Made by a program: the position numbers and the translations under genes. Below are positions 45,786 through 58,218 of a stretch of DNA of 64,000 bases, one piece after another. Every line of letters begins with the position of its first letter. The stretch's first letter is position 1. Under the pieces are notes generated by a model. It saw only the letters and a program-made list of their open reading frames with translations, ran no database searches and was not told the origin of the DNA. The DNA is from Ipomoea triloba (taxonomy: Eukaryota > Streptophyta > Magnoliopsida > Solanales > Convolvulaceae): assembly GCF_003576645.1 (NCBI RefSeq), contig NC_044917.1, positions 11,301,896-11,365,895 on the forward strand, read 5' to 3'.

Positions 45786-46640
45786 GACCGCGGTCCACAA
45801 TGAATTAATGAAACATAATGAAACCACCTCCGTGCCGCGTTATTCACTTCCAGTTCATATACACGTACTGTAGTTACATTTCAACACAATTACAGTTACA
45901 TTTCAACACAACTGCAGTTACATTTCGATATAACTACAGTTTCATTCGATAATATAAAAACACAAATGTGAAACTGTTATTCAGTATCAGTTCATATACA
46001 CTGCAGTTACATTTCAATACAACTACAGTTACATTTCGATATAACGACAGTTTCATTCGATAATATTAAAACAAATGTAAGGCACTATCTTTTGATGAGA
46101 TGATATGTAGTATCAGTGATCACGGTCCACGGTATAACGACAGCTTAAACCTTGAAAAAATAATTGACAAAGTAGATTACGAAGAGTCGGAGACCGTGGA
46201 TCGTAGTATGTATGTGGTTTGGCCGGTCTCCGTAATCTACTTTGTCAACTATGTTTTCAAGGTTTAATTTAAGCCATCGTTATACCGTGGACCACGGTCC
46301 ACAAATGCATTGTGTCGTGGTCACTGATACTACAGATCATCTCATCAAAAGATAGTACCTTACATTTGTTTTTATATTATCGAATGAAACTGTAGTTATA
46401 TCGAAATGTAACTGTAGTTGTATTGAAATGTAACTGCAATGTATATGAACTGATACTGAATAACAGTTTCACATTTGTGATTTTATATTATCGAATGAAA
46501 CTGTAGTTATATCGAAATGTAACTGCAGTTGTGTTGAAATGTAACTGCAGTGTATATGAACTGAAAGTGAATGGTGCGGAAGGGAGGTGGTTTCATCTGT
46601 ATGTTTAATTAATCAAAACGACGTCGTTTTGATGCGTGGT
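45786..46640. mobile_element. Giant foldback element, arms about 390-410 bp
   Basis: The left arm (45,786-about 46,175) is nearly the reverse complement of the right arm (about 46,230-46,640), separated by roughly 50 bp. Both arms contain tandem units of about 20 bp, CTGCAGTTACATTTCRATAT-like. The outer end GTGGACCGCGGTCCAC and inner copies such as GTGGACCACGGTCCAC are palindromic. It lies just upstream of the CNOT9 start codon. A partial extra copy of the loop (GTTTGGCCGGTCTCCGTAAT) lies at 46,770-46,800. Confidence 0.85.
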
Positions 46641-48660
46641 CCACAATCCAATGGCAAGAAAGCAGAGACAAGTCTATGTTTAATTTGCAATGAAAAATAA
46701 TCTTAAAAAATTATTTCTAGACTTTGTTGTGTACGTAGTTTGTGCGATAAAAGATTAAGGTTTAATTATGTGGTTTGGCCGGTCTCCGTAATCTACTTTG
46801 TAATAAGACAAGTAGATCGTAGTATGTATGTATGTAGTGGTGTCGTCTCTTCTTTGTAACAGCTTAATAGGGAAACTCCTTTGTTATCTTATTATGTAAA
46901 GTTCTCTATTATTTATGGAAATGGTTCACAGTAGAACAAATTGAATATTCGTTTCAATCTAAACAGTTTTTATGCTTTTCAAATGGAGTCAATCAATTTC
47001 GATGAAAATAACCATTGTGGTTGTGTTTTGCAGTAGTTTGAGGGTCATGCAAAGCGAAGCAATATGAGTGGGCGTCATTGGACGGATGGTAATTATTATG
47101 TCCTGTGTAATAATAAAATTATTAGGTAGACTTTTTTAAATTAAGGTATAATATTGTTAAACCAAAATTATTATAAATAACGTGTCCACAGTAAAAAATA
47201 AATTATACTTCACTTACTAATTAATTATTATTAATATACTATATACTAACTAGCCGAAATTAATGTACCAAAATATTAATTATTTATTAACAAAATTGCC
47301 TAATATAAAGTGTAATATTATTGGTGTGTGTGTGTGTGTGTATTAGAGTGTTTAATGACAAAAATAAAAGTGTCTAGAATTTACTACGCAATAGTCTAGG
47401 GTTTTTAGTGAAAAAACAATAGTTTAGGACTAAACATGAAATTATCAGAAAAGATAAAAAATCTCAACTGAAATTAACTCTAATCAATAATTACTATAAT
47501 TTTTTTTAAAAGGAAATCACTACAATTTGAAAACCTACTACTGCAAATTTGTAAGTTAATTACCGTAATTTCCTTTTCACTATTAATTATTGTATATGAT
47601 AGTGAAATAAATAATTAAAATTTTCAGAAGTTCAAAAAGAAAATCACTATAATTCATAAAGTAAATTTCAATCAAACATTAATTTCAACAATCTATAAAA
47701 GATCATCAATAATTACGGCAAATAAATAATTTTTTTTAAAAAAAAGAAAAAAAAAAAGAGAAGCTATCATTGTAAATTCATATTGATGATTTTGTTGGTA
47801 TCGGACCCGGACCCACCATAAACTAGGTATGATCATATGGATATGGAAGTATAGAACGAGATTAGAAAAATAGTAGTTTTATTATATTGTATCCTACATT
47901 TTGGTACATAATATCTTGAATGGCTTAGGAGAGGGTAATATGTGTCACATTTTGAAAATTGAAGAACAACATTTACACCACTAATATTGCATTATACTCT
48001 ATAATAATTAGAGCACATTTGTGAGGGCATAAATTACAATTTTTTCTTAGTTTTAGAAACCATCTAATAAGAAAGTAACATATAAGTATTACTATCAACC
48101 AATCAAAATTAATTTTAGAAATCCTCTTTTACAATAAATACTTTAGATGTTATTTTTTGTTCAACATATAATATATATACACCAATGTACTGTCTAACTA
48201 CCAGCTTAATTTTTTAGTTGAGATAGAATATATGATTTAATTTGGTATTGAACCCAACCTCATGTAAGAGGTTATGGGAATCACCCGGTAAAAGAGATTA
48301 TAGTTCATGTGTTGCTTGGAACTCATCACAAATGTGCAATCAAACTATCAGTATAGTCTTTTAGTTGAGATGATTCACATTTTTTAATTTCATTGACGAC
48401 GTCACATTATATAAGATTTGGAAATTTTTTACTTACTTTTACTTTTTTTTTTATTAGGTATTCATGAATTACTCAATAACTTTACAAGTTAGTTAATAAT
48501 AAATTGCACAAGAATTAAATATAAACAAAATTCAATATAATCTCACACTTGAAGAAATGGATAGTAGAGAGGAATTTTCATTTGATATGGACTCAACGTA
48601 ACCTAACTCATAATTAATAATTGTGCAAAGCATTTGGTTAAACTTGCAAATGAGTGACTC
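46641..48660. other. AT-rich intergenic DNA
   Basis: No gene is recognised. It contains the partial foldback copy near 46,770, a (GT)n run at about 47,322-47,341 and long AT-rich stretches. Confidence 0.3.
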
Positions 48661-48669
48661 GAGCTTAAC

Positions 48670-49467
48670 TCAAATTACCTTTTTTTTTTTGGTGAATAAG
48701 AGGGACCCAAGGTCCCGGATATTAACTACGTCTACTAGTGGCAAAGCCGCGGCATCCCGCTGGAGAAAGCTCATCAGATCCTCAGGCGGGTGTTCCAGGA
48801 TAGTCGTTCCCCAAGGCGAGGTTTGACCGAAGTTCGCCAAGAAATTCACGCATTGGTTGCCTTCGCGAAAAATGTGGATGACCCTAGACTCTTGGAAGTG
48901 TTCCAGAAGCAGTTTGCAGTCCCTAACAAGAATACTGGCATCAGGTGTGACCATACCATCTTTGCGCAACACTTGAACTATGGCCTCAGAATCCGTTTCA
49001 GCGATGAGTTTAGAGAAGCCTCGTTTTTTTGCAAGGAGAAGACCTTCCCGAAGACCCCATAACTCGGCTAGGAAGTTGTTCGCGATCCCAATGTTGCAAG
49101 TATAGCCCACCTTCTAGTTTCCGTTTTCGTCTCGTATCAGACCTCCCGCACTCGCAAGATGAGATCGAGATTTCAAAGCACCATCTGAATTAAGCTTGAT
49201 GAATCCCATCGCCGGAGGGGACCATACAACCCAAATGTGACTCGCTGCCTGGAGACCGACTCTTTTTGCTAGTAGACAGCGCCCCTCGCACGACTCCATG
49301 AGACTACGGCTGAGGATATCCCTGGGGGTTGTGACGTTGTTATCAAACACCAATCTGTTTCTTGCCTTCCACAAGTTCCAAAGGATGTAGGGGAAAATCA
49401 GAGCCCAGCTGATGTCGTTGCCATCCGTATGTTGAGAAGAGCAGGCCGCCTCCATCCAGCGTTGCAT
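48670..49467 (-). pseudogene. LINE C-terminal region with RNase H domain, one in-frame stop
   Basis: On the minus strand a zinc-knuckle-side linker (WALIFPYILWNLWKARNRLV) is followed by the plant LINE RNase H domain: FIKLNSDGALKSRSHLASAG, then FLAELWGLREGLLLAKKRGF, LIAETDSEAIV and HIFREGNQCVNFLAN. One reading frame runs from 49,467 to 48,670 with a single TAG near 49,113, where Trp or a similar residue would stand after DENGN. A T-run at 48,681-48,691 marks the poly-A tail on this strand. RT and endonuclease are absent, so this is a 5'-truncated insertion. Confidence 0.85.
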
Positions 49468-51420
49468 GTGGAGGTAGTTGAGTCGTTTAAAACATTTTTA
49501 TTAATGTCTCGTTGAGTCGTTTACGATTCATATATAGAGTCGATTTAAGTGAGAACATTATCATCTCTAATAAGAAGTGCAAATGAATGTTAGTTAATTA
49601 TTGATATGAGAGCTCTAATGATTGGAAAACATTATCTCATGTAAAATGTGCATATGAATGCTTGTCATCGATTTGGGAGATCTAATGCTTAGATGGGAGG
49701 GGACAAGGAGAAAATGGCGATGACATTTTTAAATTTTATAAACTTTAGATGTGCACAAGAAAAAAATTTGTGTGTTATCATTTTTTATTTTTATTTCCAG
49801 CTATTGTATCGTCTAAGATGGACATTTGTGATTTGTCTGTGCGTGTGCGTGTGTGTGTGTAGGGGTTGAATCAAATTAGAACATGGTCATTATGTAAAAA
49901 GTGAGGATTGATCTCAATTTATCTATGAATGTTCATCAAGTGTTGAAGGTTTTAGTATAAACAAAACACGGAGTCAATTTTATAATTATTGTAAATTTTT
50001 AAAAGCGTGACTCATTTTATAATTATTGTAAACTTGAAAGTTTAATAATGGTAAGATCATGACCTTTAATTTCTCAATATGGATGGCGTGGATGCGTCCA
50101 CAATTTTTAAAGGGAGACGCGTTCTCACCTAAACCCTCCCCTATATATATGGGTGTGCTTTTGTGAGAACTACTCCTATCAGGGAACTAGCTAGGAATCA
50201 ATCAGAGTTGCGCATATGAGAAAATAACGAATCTGAAGCAATTAAAATATGCGATAATATTTTTGTAAATAACTCAAATTTTAAAATGTATTTAACAACA
50301 CTATAATATGTACTTTCACGAAACTACAAAGTGTTTCTGTTAATAAATATAGAAAACTAAAATACTAGAAAATTAATCGCAATGTTAAACCTTATATATG
50401 AAACCCTAAACAATAAAAAGTAACCCCTTCACCAAACTATTAAAAAACCCCATATATAAATTATAAAAAGTGAATAACAATTAACAAGTATTTTGTACTT
50501 TCACATAATTGGGTGCACTTTATAATGAGTTCTACTATATGTACTTCCAAATTCTACTCCATCACTTTTACTTTATGATGTGGCAAACAAAGATTTTATC
50601 ATATGGGTCCCAAAAAAGTATCGACATAAAAAATTTGTGAGATGAAGTAGAAGTTGGGAATAAGAAGTCATGAGAGTACATGTAGTATTTTCCCTTTATA
50701 ATGTTTTTGGATGTATTTTATAATATTGTTAGGTGCATTCTAAATATAATATTTAAACTCTAAATAAACTTCTAAATCAAATTTAAAAAATAAAAAAAAT
50801 TAAATTAAACCATTAACTTTAAAATGTGAACACTTTCAGTGTACCTTCGTGCACTTAAAGTTTGAGTTATTTATTAAAAAGTCACAACATTTTTACCTTA
50901 TCTATCTGATCTCCTTATTTAAAATCATTAGATCTTTCTTAGGTAAACAACTCTTATTGGTTCCTAAATGTCTCTATGACGACAAGTTCTTATAGACTAT
51001 ATAGTTTGAACTCGAATTCAATTTGAGCTAATCGAACCAAGCACGATCCGGATTTGAGCCTAAACTTTTAATTCAATTGAGCTCGAACTCGAACTTGAAT
51101 CAATTTAGATTTAAATTGAGCTTGACTTGTTTGCACTTTTACATTGATAACACCGAACATTATATTCACCAGTTTTTAAAAAGTTTTTAAAAAGTGTGAT
51201 TGAGAAATTAAATAAATTCACTGAATAGAAAAATGACAGTCAAAGCCAAAAAGATTAAATAAGAGTAACCATCAATTTATCATGGATAATGCTAATAAAC
51301 GTAAACAAAATTCTGCATGCAAATTCATATTCGCTAACGAGGCATCAGTTAATTAAGTAATGATAAGAACTAATAAATATACAAAAATAAAATTGTGAAA
51401 TCACGTCAAATTGTGAAGGT
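49468..51420. other. AT-rich intergenic DNA
   Basis: No gene is recognised. There is a (GT)n tract near 49,840-49,860 and repeats of TTGAGCTCGAACTCGAACTT type near 51,010-51,125. Confidence 0.3.
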
Positions 51421-53630
51421 TTAATTAACTGGAATTTGGCGGTGAGTAGAAGAATCAACCCTTGTAGGAGGAGTAAGGCCTTTGTCATATTGATGTTCTT
51501 CATTATTTTTAGGAATCTTATCACCCTCTTCTTCATTATTTTTATGAATCTTATCATCCTTCTTCCTTAAATAACAGAACCTTATCCATGTGTAAACTTC
51601 ACACCCCACAAAAATGGATACCAAAACCGCAATCACTACGGCATAACCCGATCTCCACGCCTTCTCTTGTTGTCTTAATACACTTATCCCTTTGAATATA
51701 TTATAAGCAATCACCACCAGCAATGAGTACCCCAGAAAATGATGGTACTTGTTCCAGTGCCTCCGATATTCGTCCTTCTTAGCTGGCTTCAGTCGTAAGG
51801 CTAGCATCTACATATACATTCAAACGTTACCATTATATGTTTTACGCTATCAAAAATTATATTAATAATGTGCCTTCAGTATATTAAAATAAAAATATTT
51901 TTCAAATTGAATGTAAAATTATTCTAGAAGTAAACAAATAAAAGCTTCAAAATAAAAATAAAAAAATAAAAAAATTACAATTGTTGTTGGCCTTGTCGAG
52001 TGACTACCCCTTAATCATATTAGTTTTTTGACTATAGGGTAGTCAGTTAGTTGGCAGGGCCAACAACTATCATACTTAGAATTCAGAATTTTTTTTAACT
52101 TATAGGTTAAATATTAATTCCACACACACACATATATATATACTCCATTCTGTCACATTTTATCTATCATACTTACTATTTATTGGTTAAATCAACTATT
52201 TCTTTTTTTGTTTATTTTATTTAGTACGTATTATATTTTACTTATTTTTAAATTTGATTTTTTGTGTTTAATAGTGTTTTTAATTTATTTTCTAAATATA
52301 TAAATTTTGTATACTAATATTAAACTTAATATTATTAAAAATTAAATTAAAAATAATTTTTTTCAATCAGACCACATAAAATTGGACGGATAGAGTATTA
52401 TATGATGGAGTTGAGAGGGTATATAGAAATTAAATTACTTGTAGGGTGGCGAAAGTGAAGATGAAGATAGCTGTGATTCGGTGAGTTCGAAAGGTGTAAT
52501 AGTGGGAAACATGGCCGAGCCAGAGTCCAAGGCCCCACCCCACCACGCCCATACTATATCCAATTATCTGACACCCCACATGAAAGGAGAACCAGTGTCT
52601 CGCATCAAATGGAAATGCTTTGAAATACCTCGCCCCAATCACACCCGCCGGCAAGAATGTTCCCCAACCAACAATGTTAAATATCCCATGCGCCTAATAA
52701 AACAATATAACAATAATAATGTCTCAATTCGCATAATAATTAATCAATTGCGGTAATCAAAATCTAGCTAGCTAGCTGCCAATGATCTTGTGGTCTAATA
52801 ACATCCTGTTGCACCCTATGTGGAAGGGGTGGGAGCCTCAGTCCTGCTGTCATTTTGTGTTTCGGTAGGTTGAGAAAGTAATTTATGAACATATATATTA
52901 CATTATAACATAGTTAATAACATTAAAAAAAAAAAAAAAAACTAGCTAAATAGCTTACCAATCTCATCTGTTGGCGTTTCTCCATGACAAAGCTGGATAC
53001 CTTGCCAGTGTTCAAGTCAAAAGCCTCGGCACTGTCGAAGTTCCTGAGACTCGTGTGGTGCATCTTGGGCTCCGCCCCGTCCGCCACATCCCCGGTTTGC
53101 CAAACGTGGTTCAGCCTCGAATCATTGTAAATCACGGGAAGGTCTATGGAGGCTTGGATGGTGTAATACCCAATCTTTACAAGGGACCCGCATTCGAACT
53201 TAGTCACGTCTAGGTCGATGTCGGAAGGGAGAAGCGGGGTGCAGCCCAGCTTAACACTGGCCGTGACATTATATTTATCGCACAGCGGCGCTGACCCATT
53301 GGCTGACTTGATGAGTATGATGGCTCTGGTGCCCACCATTTGCGGCTCCGGGCCGGGGTTCAGCCCCCACGCTAGCCACCCGGTCTCACCGTCCACGCGG
53401 GCTCCGATTAAAACTTCGAGCTGTCTTGTCCCGTTGCCGCCGCCGTCGGTGTAGTTCCAGCCGAATTCAGCTCCGCTGGCTAGCTTCTTGCACCTTCCCA
53501 GCTTTCTGGTCTTGACTACACTGTAGAAGGCCTGGCTACAATCAGCGGCCGAACTAATTGTGAATAAAGCAAAGACGATGATAAAGGTTAGGATGCAGTG
53601 ATAATAAGACGAAAACATTCTGCGAACCAT
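51421..53630 (-). CDS. Cytochrome b561 and DOMON domain-containing protein, 3 exons
   Basis: Exons on the minus strand are 53630-52959, 52693-52439 and 51807-51421, GT-AG and in frame, giving 437 residues. A hydrophobic signal peptide (about 1-29) precedes an extracellular DOMON domain (about 50-190; GWLAWGLNPGPEPQMVGTRA and RNFDSAEAFDLNTG). A cytochrome b561 core follows (about 215-380) with membrane helices. Its heme-ligand candidates are H226 (AHGIFN), H262 (HWFSFHVGCQ), H295 (HRITAI) and H332 (HHFLGY). The tail is charged with an EEGDKIPKNNEE-type repeat. Proteins of this family move electrons across the plasma membrane, commonly ascorbate-dependent, and some respond to auxin. Position of the Met start is well supported by the signal peptide. 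Intron 1 carries a SINE. Confidence 0.95.
52779..52937 (+). mobile_element. SINE with poly-A tail in b561/DOMON intron 1
   Basis: The tRNA-like head includes CTTGTGGTCTAATAACATC and GGTGGGAGCCTCAG. The body AGGTTGAGAAAGTAATTTAT is followed by a 3' part ACATTATAACATAGTTAATA and about 19 A. CTAGCTA occurs just before the element and just after the A tail, a possible target duplication. It is inserted opposite to the host gene. Confidence 0.75.
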
Positions 53631-54319
53631 GGGCTAGCTTGATAATGATAGGTGTTTCAGTGTTTGTGTTTAGTAATATAATATAATTTCTTTGGCTCCC
53701 AAGTGTCTGTGGCCTGGGGTTCTTATGGCAATGGAGGATCACGTTTTTCTCGACAGTGACAGTGACATGACTAATGGAGTTTAAAGGAAGTAATGAATAT
53801 GTTCGTGTTCTCTTTGTCCCTGTTTTTTGGGTAATCGTCTCTTTAATCGAAATGTTCTTGTGGAGTTCAAAGGAAGTAATGAATATTTTCAGGGTTTTTG
53901 AAAGAAATGATCCCAAATGGATGAGAAGAGACCAAAATATGATGCTTTTTTAAAGTTGTATAAAATTCCCAAATGAGTTTTTCAAAACTTCAAATTGATT
54001 TTTTTTTTTTTGCTAAAATATTCTTATATAAATACGTTTCTCAGTCATGGCCGTTTATACTAGAAAGACATCTCTCACATGCGTTTCTCCTATTTTAGCG
54101 AAAAAAATCATTTTGAATTTTTACAAAACTCATTTGCTACTTGAGTTTCTAGCAAGAAACTTAAGTCCTTTCCCTATATTGTACAACTTTGAAAGTGTCA
54201 TATTTTAGTCACTTCTTCTCCATTTTGGATCATTTTCTCATTTTCCCATATGCTCATGTTCTCTCTGTCCTGTTTGTGGGTAATAATCTCATGCACAAAT
54301 TCTTATTTGATCCAATATA
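53631..54319. other. Upstream region of the b561/DOMON gene
   Basis: This is the probable minus-strand promoter and 5' UTR. A partly repeated segment (GAGTTCAAAGGAAGTAATGA near 53,777 and 53,862; TCTCTTTGTCC) suggests a local duplication. No exon is supported. Confidence 0.3.
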
Positions 54320-54460
54320 TATAGGTTTATAAATATGAGGTCCTTTGGTGCAAAGACGAATAGATTGATACTGTTGCTCCCAACCTGTGACCTCTCACTT
54401 GGGAGGGCCACAGTTATGCCACTTGACCACAAGGTCTTTGACAATAAAGAACATGCTTGG
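54320..54460 (-). mobile_element. tRNA-derived SINE-like segment
   Basis: On the minus strand, a box A-like CTTGTGGTCAAGTGGC is followed by GAGAGGTCACAGGTTGGGAG, resembling box B with one change. It is probably another SINE, of a different family from the one at 52,779. Ends are not resolved. Confidence 0.5.
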
Positions 54461-54574
54461 GGACCTTTGTTTACAATATTCAATGATTAGATTAACATGA
54501 GAGCACACTCAAGCTCTCATGAAGAAAAGATAGGAACAAGAAGGATGCCAACAAGAAATGAAAAAGATCATTCA

Positions 54575-55065
54575 AGGGTTTTTTTTTTTTTTTTTCGAAA
54601 ACAAAAACAACTTTCATTAACTTAAATCCGAAACTAAGACATTACAAATGATAGGAGGAGGGTTGTAAAGCCACTCCGAACAACCAGACGAAGAACTAAA
54701 CTGTCTAGCCAGAACATGAGCAACTTGGTTCGCTGATCTTTTGGTAAAAAAAATAAACACATTACAGAAACCTTGCAATAGGTGTTTAATATCATTAACA
54801 ATGAGATGAAAGGAAGACACCCCTCCATTGGAATTCAGACATTTGACAACTTGGAGAGAGTCAGATTCCACAACATTATCCATGTTTTGTGTTTTAAGCC
54901 AGCTCAGTGCTTCTCGGACGGCGATTGCTTCGACTTTCCTGGCAGTGAAATTGCCTCTCTATTGGACTCGCCGTGCTGCAATGAACTTTCCATCCCCATC
55001 TCGTATAACACTGCCCAAACCCATTGGCACTCTATTTATACGGACAAGTTAGACAAAATAAGATG
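54575..55065 (-). mobile_element. 5'-truncated LINE fragment (RNase H end)
   Basis: The minus-strand frame at 54,883-54,617 gives VVESDSLQVVKCLN, HLIVNDIKHLL and IFFTKRSANQVAHVLAR, the C-terminal half of the plant LINE RNase H domain. The upstream part up to about 55,065 is frameshifted. A T-run at 54,579-54,594 corresponds to the poly-A tail. It is distinct from the copy at 48,670. Confidence 0.8.
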
Positions 55066-56519
55066 ATTTTAACTATCTGCACTTTATGCTATTTGTGGCC
55101 CCTGGCCTCCTTATAATCCATATCTTTTGAGCGCCATCCTCGAGAGAAACAATCTAATCTATACCACATTTTTTTTATAAGAGCATCCACATTAACGGGA
55201 TTTTTTTTTGTTTTGTTTTTTTTTTAGGAGTTTTTGTAGGTGTGATTAAGAAAGAGATAATGAGGTGGAAGAAAAAAAAAACAAATTTGATTTAACAAAA
55301 AAAAATAAAAAAAATATATTGTCAGGCGCGCTCTGGCTTTGATTTTTGTGTGAACAATTACTATTCCAATCACCACATATTTGCAGGCCAAACTTTTTTT
55401 TTTTTTTTTCTCTTTCTTCATTTATCTCTCCTCCAAGTAAGCATGGATAGTTTTTTATATTTAATTCTTGTTTGAGTTAAATAATTCACTATAACTAATT
55501 AAAATAAATAAATATACCACGTTTTTCTATAATCCTATTAAGTCATGCAACATACCCATCTCAAGAAATGCCAGTTATACCTACTCAAGCTTTGTCATGA
55601 GCCTAACTTCCTCGGGCTATGGCCTATGGGCAAGGCCCACTTTGTCAAGTGCACTTCCATTGCACCTTCTCAGCGAGTCCATCATGATGGACCTTCTATT
55701 AGCTAAGAATTGTGTTTAATAGATTTTGAAGATGCTAAGCTAATTGCATAGTGATTTTAATACCCTTATTAAGTGCTTAGTTGCACTTATTCTTACTCTT
55801 ATATTTATATTATTTTGCTTGTGTTTATTAAGTTTAATAGAACAATAGTACCTAATTATTTACTAATTAAATTTTAGTGGAAAAATGATTATTCAAATAA
55901 ATAATGCGTTTTTAATTGAATTTATCTATGCTTTGTTTTGTATCGTGGCTTTATATATGTTTTGGACGATTTCTTTAATGTAGGTACCACGTTTATTGGA
56001 TGCATTATAATATATTGGATACTCCTTGATGAGTACTCAATTTGGTGCTTGGGATATTTGGAACGATTAGGAAAATATTTAAGTATTGTGAATCTTTTCC
56101 TAAATTGTTTGGATAAGAAATTAGAAAGAATGACAAGGAGGTTGAAGAAAGCTCCAAATTAGAAAATGGAAACTATATGGAGCTTGAAAAACATTAAGAT
56201 ATGGATTTAAAGAAAGTTGTCAATTTGTGAGGGTTGACTAGTGTTAGGAGTTAATGTATTTAGGTTTTGATGATGTCTTTAGAACTTTGAAGTGTTATAT
56301 CAAGACTATGATAGACTCCCCCACGTTCCATTGTAACAATCGAAGTAGCAGACTAACCAATACTACTTATACCAGCTGTAGTGGAAATCAATATATGAAG
56401 TAGGAAAAATGAAGCAACAAATTAGCAAATGAAGTAACTCGATGCTAAGACAACGAAGGGAGAAGAGAAGTTGATTTGAAGGAATCAAGACAAAGTTCAA
56501 ACTAAAGAAGCTAAATAAG
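55066..56519. other. Intergenic DNA with low-complexity tracts
   Basis: No gene is recognised. There are T- and A-rich tracts at 55,200-55,320 and 55,390-55,410. GAGCCTAACTTCCTCGGGC-type sequence near 55,600 is unassigned. Confidence 0.3.
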
Positions 56520-56524
56520 TAAAG

Positions 56525-56605
56525 CCAAAGACATTGTGGTCTAGTGACACCGATTTACCCTCCTACGTGGAATGGAGTGAGTTTGAGCCTCAATCGCATT
56601 AAAAT
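56525..56605 (+). mobile_element. SINE 5' fragment
   Basis: The segment GACATTGTGGTCTAGTGACA, then GGAATGGAGTGAGTTTGAGC and CTCAATC, matches the tRNA-like head of the SINEs at 16,887 and 52,779. The 3' half is missing. Confidence 0.6.
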
Positions 56606-57123
56606 TGGGGTTGGAGTAAACTCAATTTTATATATTGAACTAATTTATTAAATTGAAATTTAGTTTCATAAATCAAAATTTTGGTTTAAAAATTATAACT
56701 TGAAAAGAAATGAGAGAGACACGAAAAAAGGAAATGAGAGAGTCTATAAATGAGAGGATGGAGAAGATGGAAAAATAAAGAATTATGCATATTATATCAA
56801 ATTAGACTTTTGTTTTGTTTTTTGTTTTTTGTTTTTTTTTTTTTTGTTTTTGTTTTTGTTTGTTTTTTTTTGTTTTTGTTTTTTTTTGTTTTTATTGATA
56901 CGATTGGGAGATTTGTGTGTGACTATGGAGTATTTTCCAAATTTCCAAATATACCTAAAATCGTTATAATCGCGGAAAGCCTTGGTGAAACCAAAATGAC
57001 CGTTCGACTAAAAACACTGAGCAAATTGCTCCGCAGTTCTTTCTATTAGATTCAATTCAATTTTCAAGTGAGTGTTTTTTGAATAGTTAGGGGTAGATTG
57101 TGTGTTTAGAGACAAAATTGTTC
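56606..57123. other. Upstream region of the VPS35L-like gene
   Basis: This is the probable promoter and 5' UTR. It contains a long T-rich TTTTTGTTTTTG tract (56,806-56,895), which makes the short open frame at 56,750-57,049 an artefact. Confidence 0.35.
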
Positions 57124-58185
57124 ATGGAGCTGAATTTCCGCGATCGAGACTATAGGGGCGAAGCAGAGGCGCACGCTCTCCCTAGCGTACCTGCAGCAAT
57201 TCATCCTCTTTCCACTCCGTCGCCGCCGCATCACCAGGTCCACAGCAATCTCTTCGCATATTTTTTTTCGTCGTACTTATAATGCACTATAAGTTTTTAA
57301 TTGCACTCAAAGCACCTAGTTATGTTGTTTTTTCAATTATCATCAAATTTTTCGTTTATGCTTATCATTTTTCATTTGCAGTGAAGAATGGTTCCTATTA
57401 AGTAAAGGAAAATAAAAAGTGTTATACTTGAAACAACGTCGCGAGATAAATTTGGAATTAATTGCATACTAATGAAATTCGTGAAATTAAAAAAAAAATT
57501 TTGATGATTGCCTGAGCCTAGAGTGCAAGGGGTACTGGCGGGCGTACGAAAATCACAGTCACAGCCACTGCTCGAGGAGTGTGCACTGAGTAATAACTCG
57601 TAAACTACAAAGAAGTAGATTGCACTAGGAAGACTTGGGGGATGGTGATATTCTTGTAGGATTCCAACCACTCGGTCACCCTTTTGGTTTTAAGACTTAA
57701 AAAGTTAATATAATGTATAATACATTTTAAATTTTTTTGTCTATAGTAATTTACTTTTATAAATTTAAAGTTTTTTTTAATGATGACTATTTAAAATTTA
57801 CTAGTTGAAATGCAAATTAACTTTTATTTGTAATAATCAGTCTAAGTTTGTTATGTTTACTTTTTTATACTAATGTTTATAAGCATAAAAAACCTAAATA
57901 TAAGTGACAAAATAATATCAAAATATAGGATTAACAAACAAAAAATTACTTAACTAGGATATAGAAAAAGATTACATAATTTAACATCAAAATAATGCAT
58001 CACATTTATTTGTATATATTGGAGTATATTTGTATATATATAATATAAATAACAGACTGTTTGGTTTTCTATGATTTTTTAGTTTATTAAGCATAACAAC
58101 ACCGAGTACATTGCAATTAAAAAAAAACCATTTGGTTATTCAGAATTCAAAAGAACTTTTGTTTATCAGGCTGTTTCATGGTTAG

Positions 58186-58218
<33 letters not shown>

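Noticed and set aside
56750..57049. Phe/Val-rich 99-residue frame
   Set aside because: Produced by a TTTTTG-type low-complexity tract upstream of the VPS35L-like gene.
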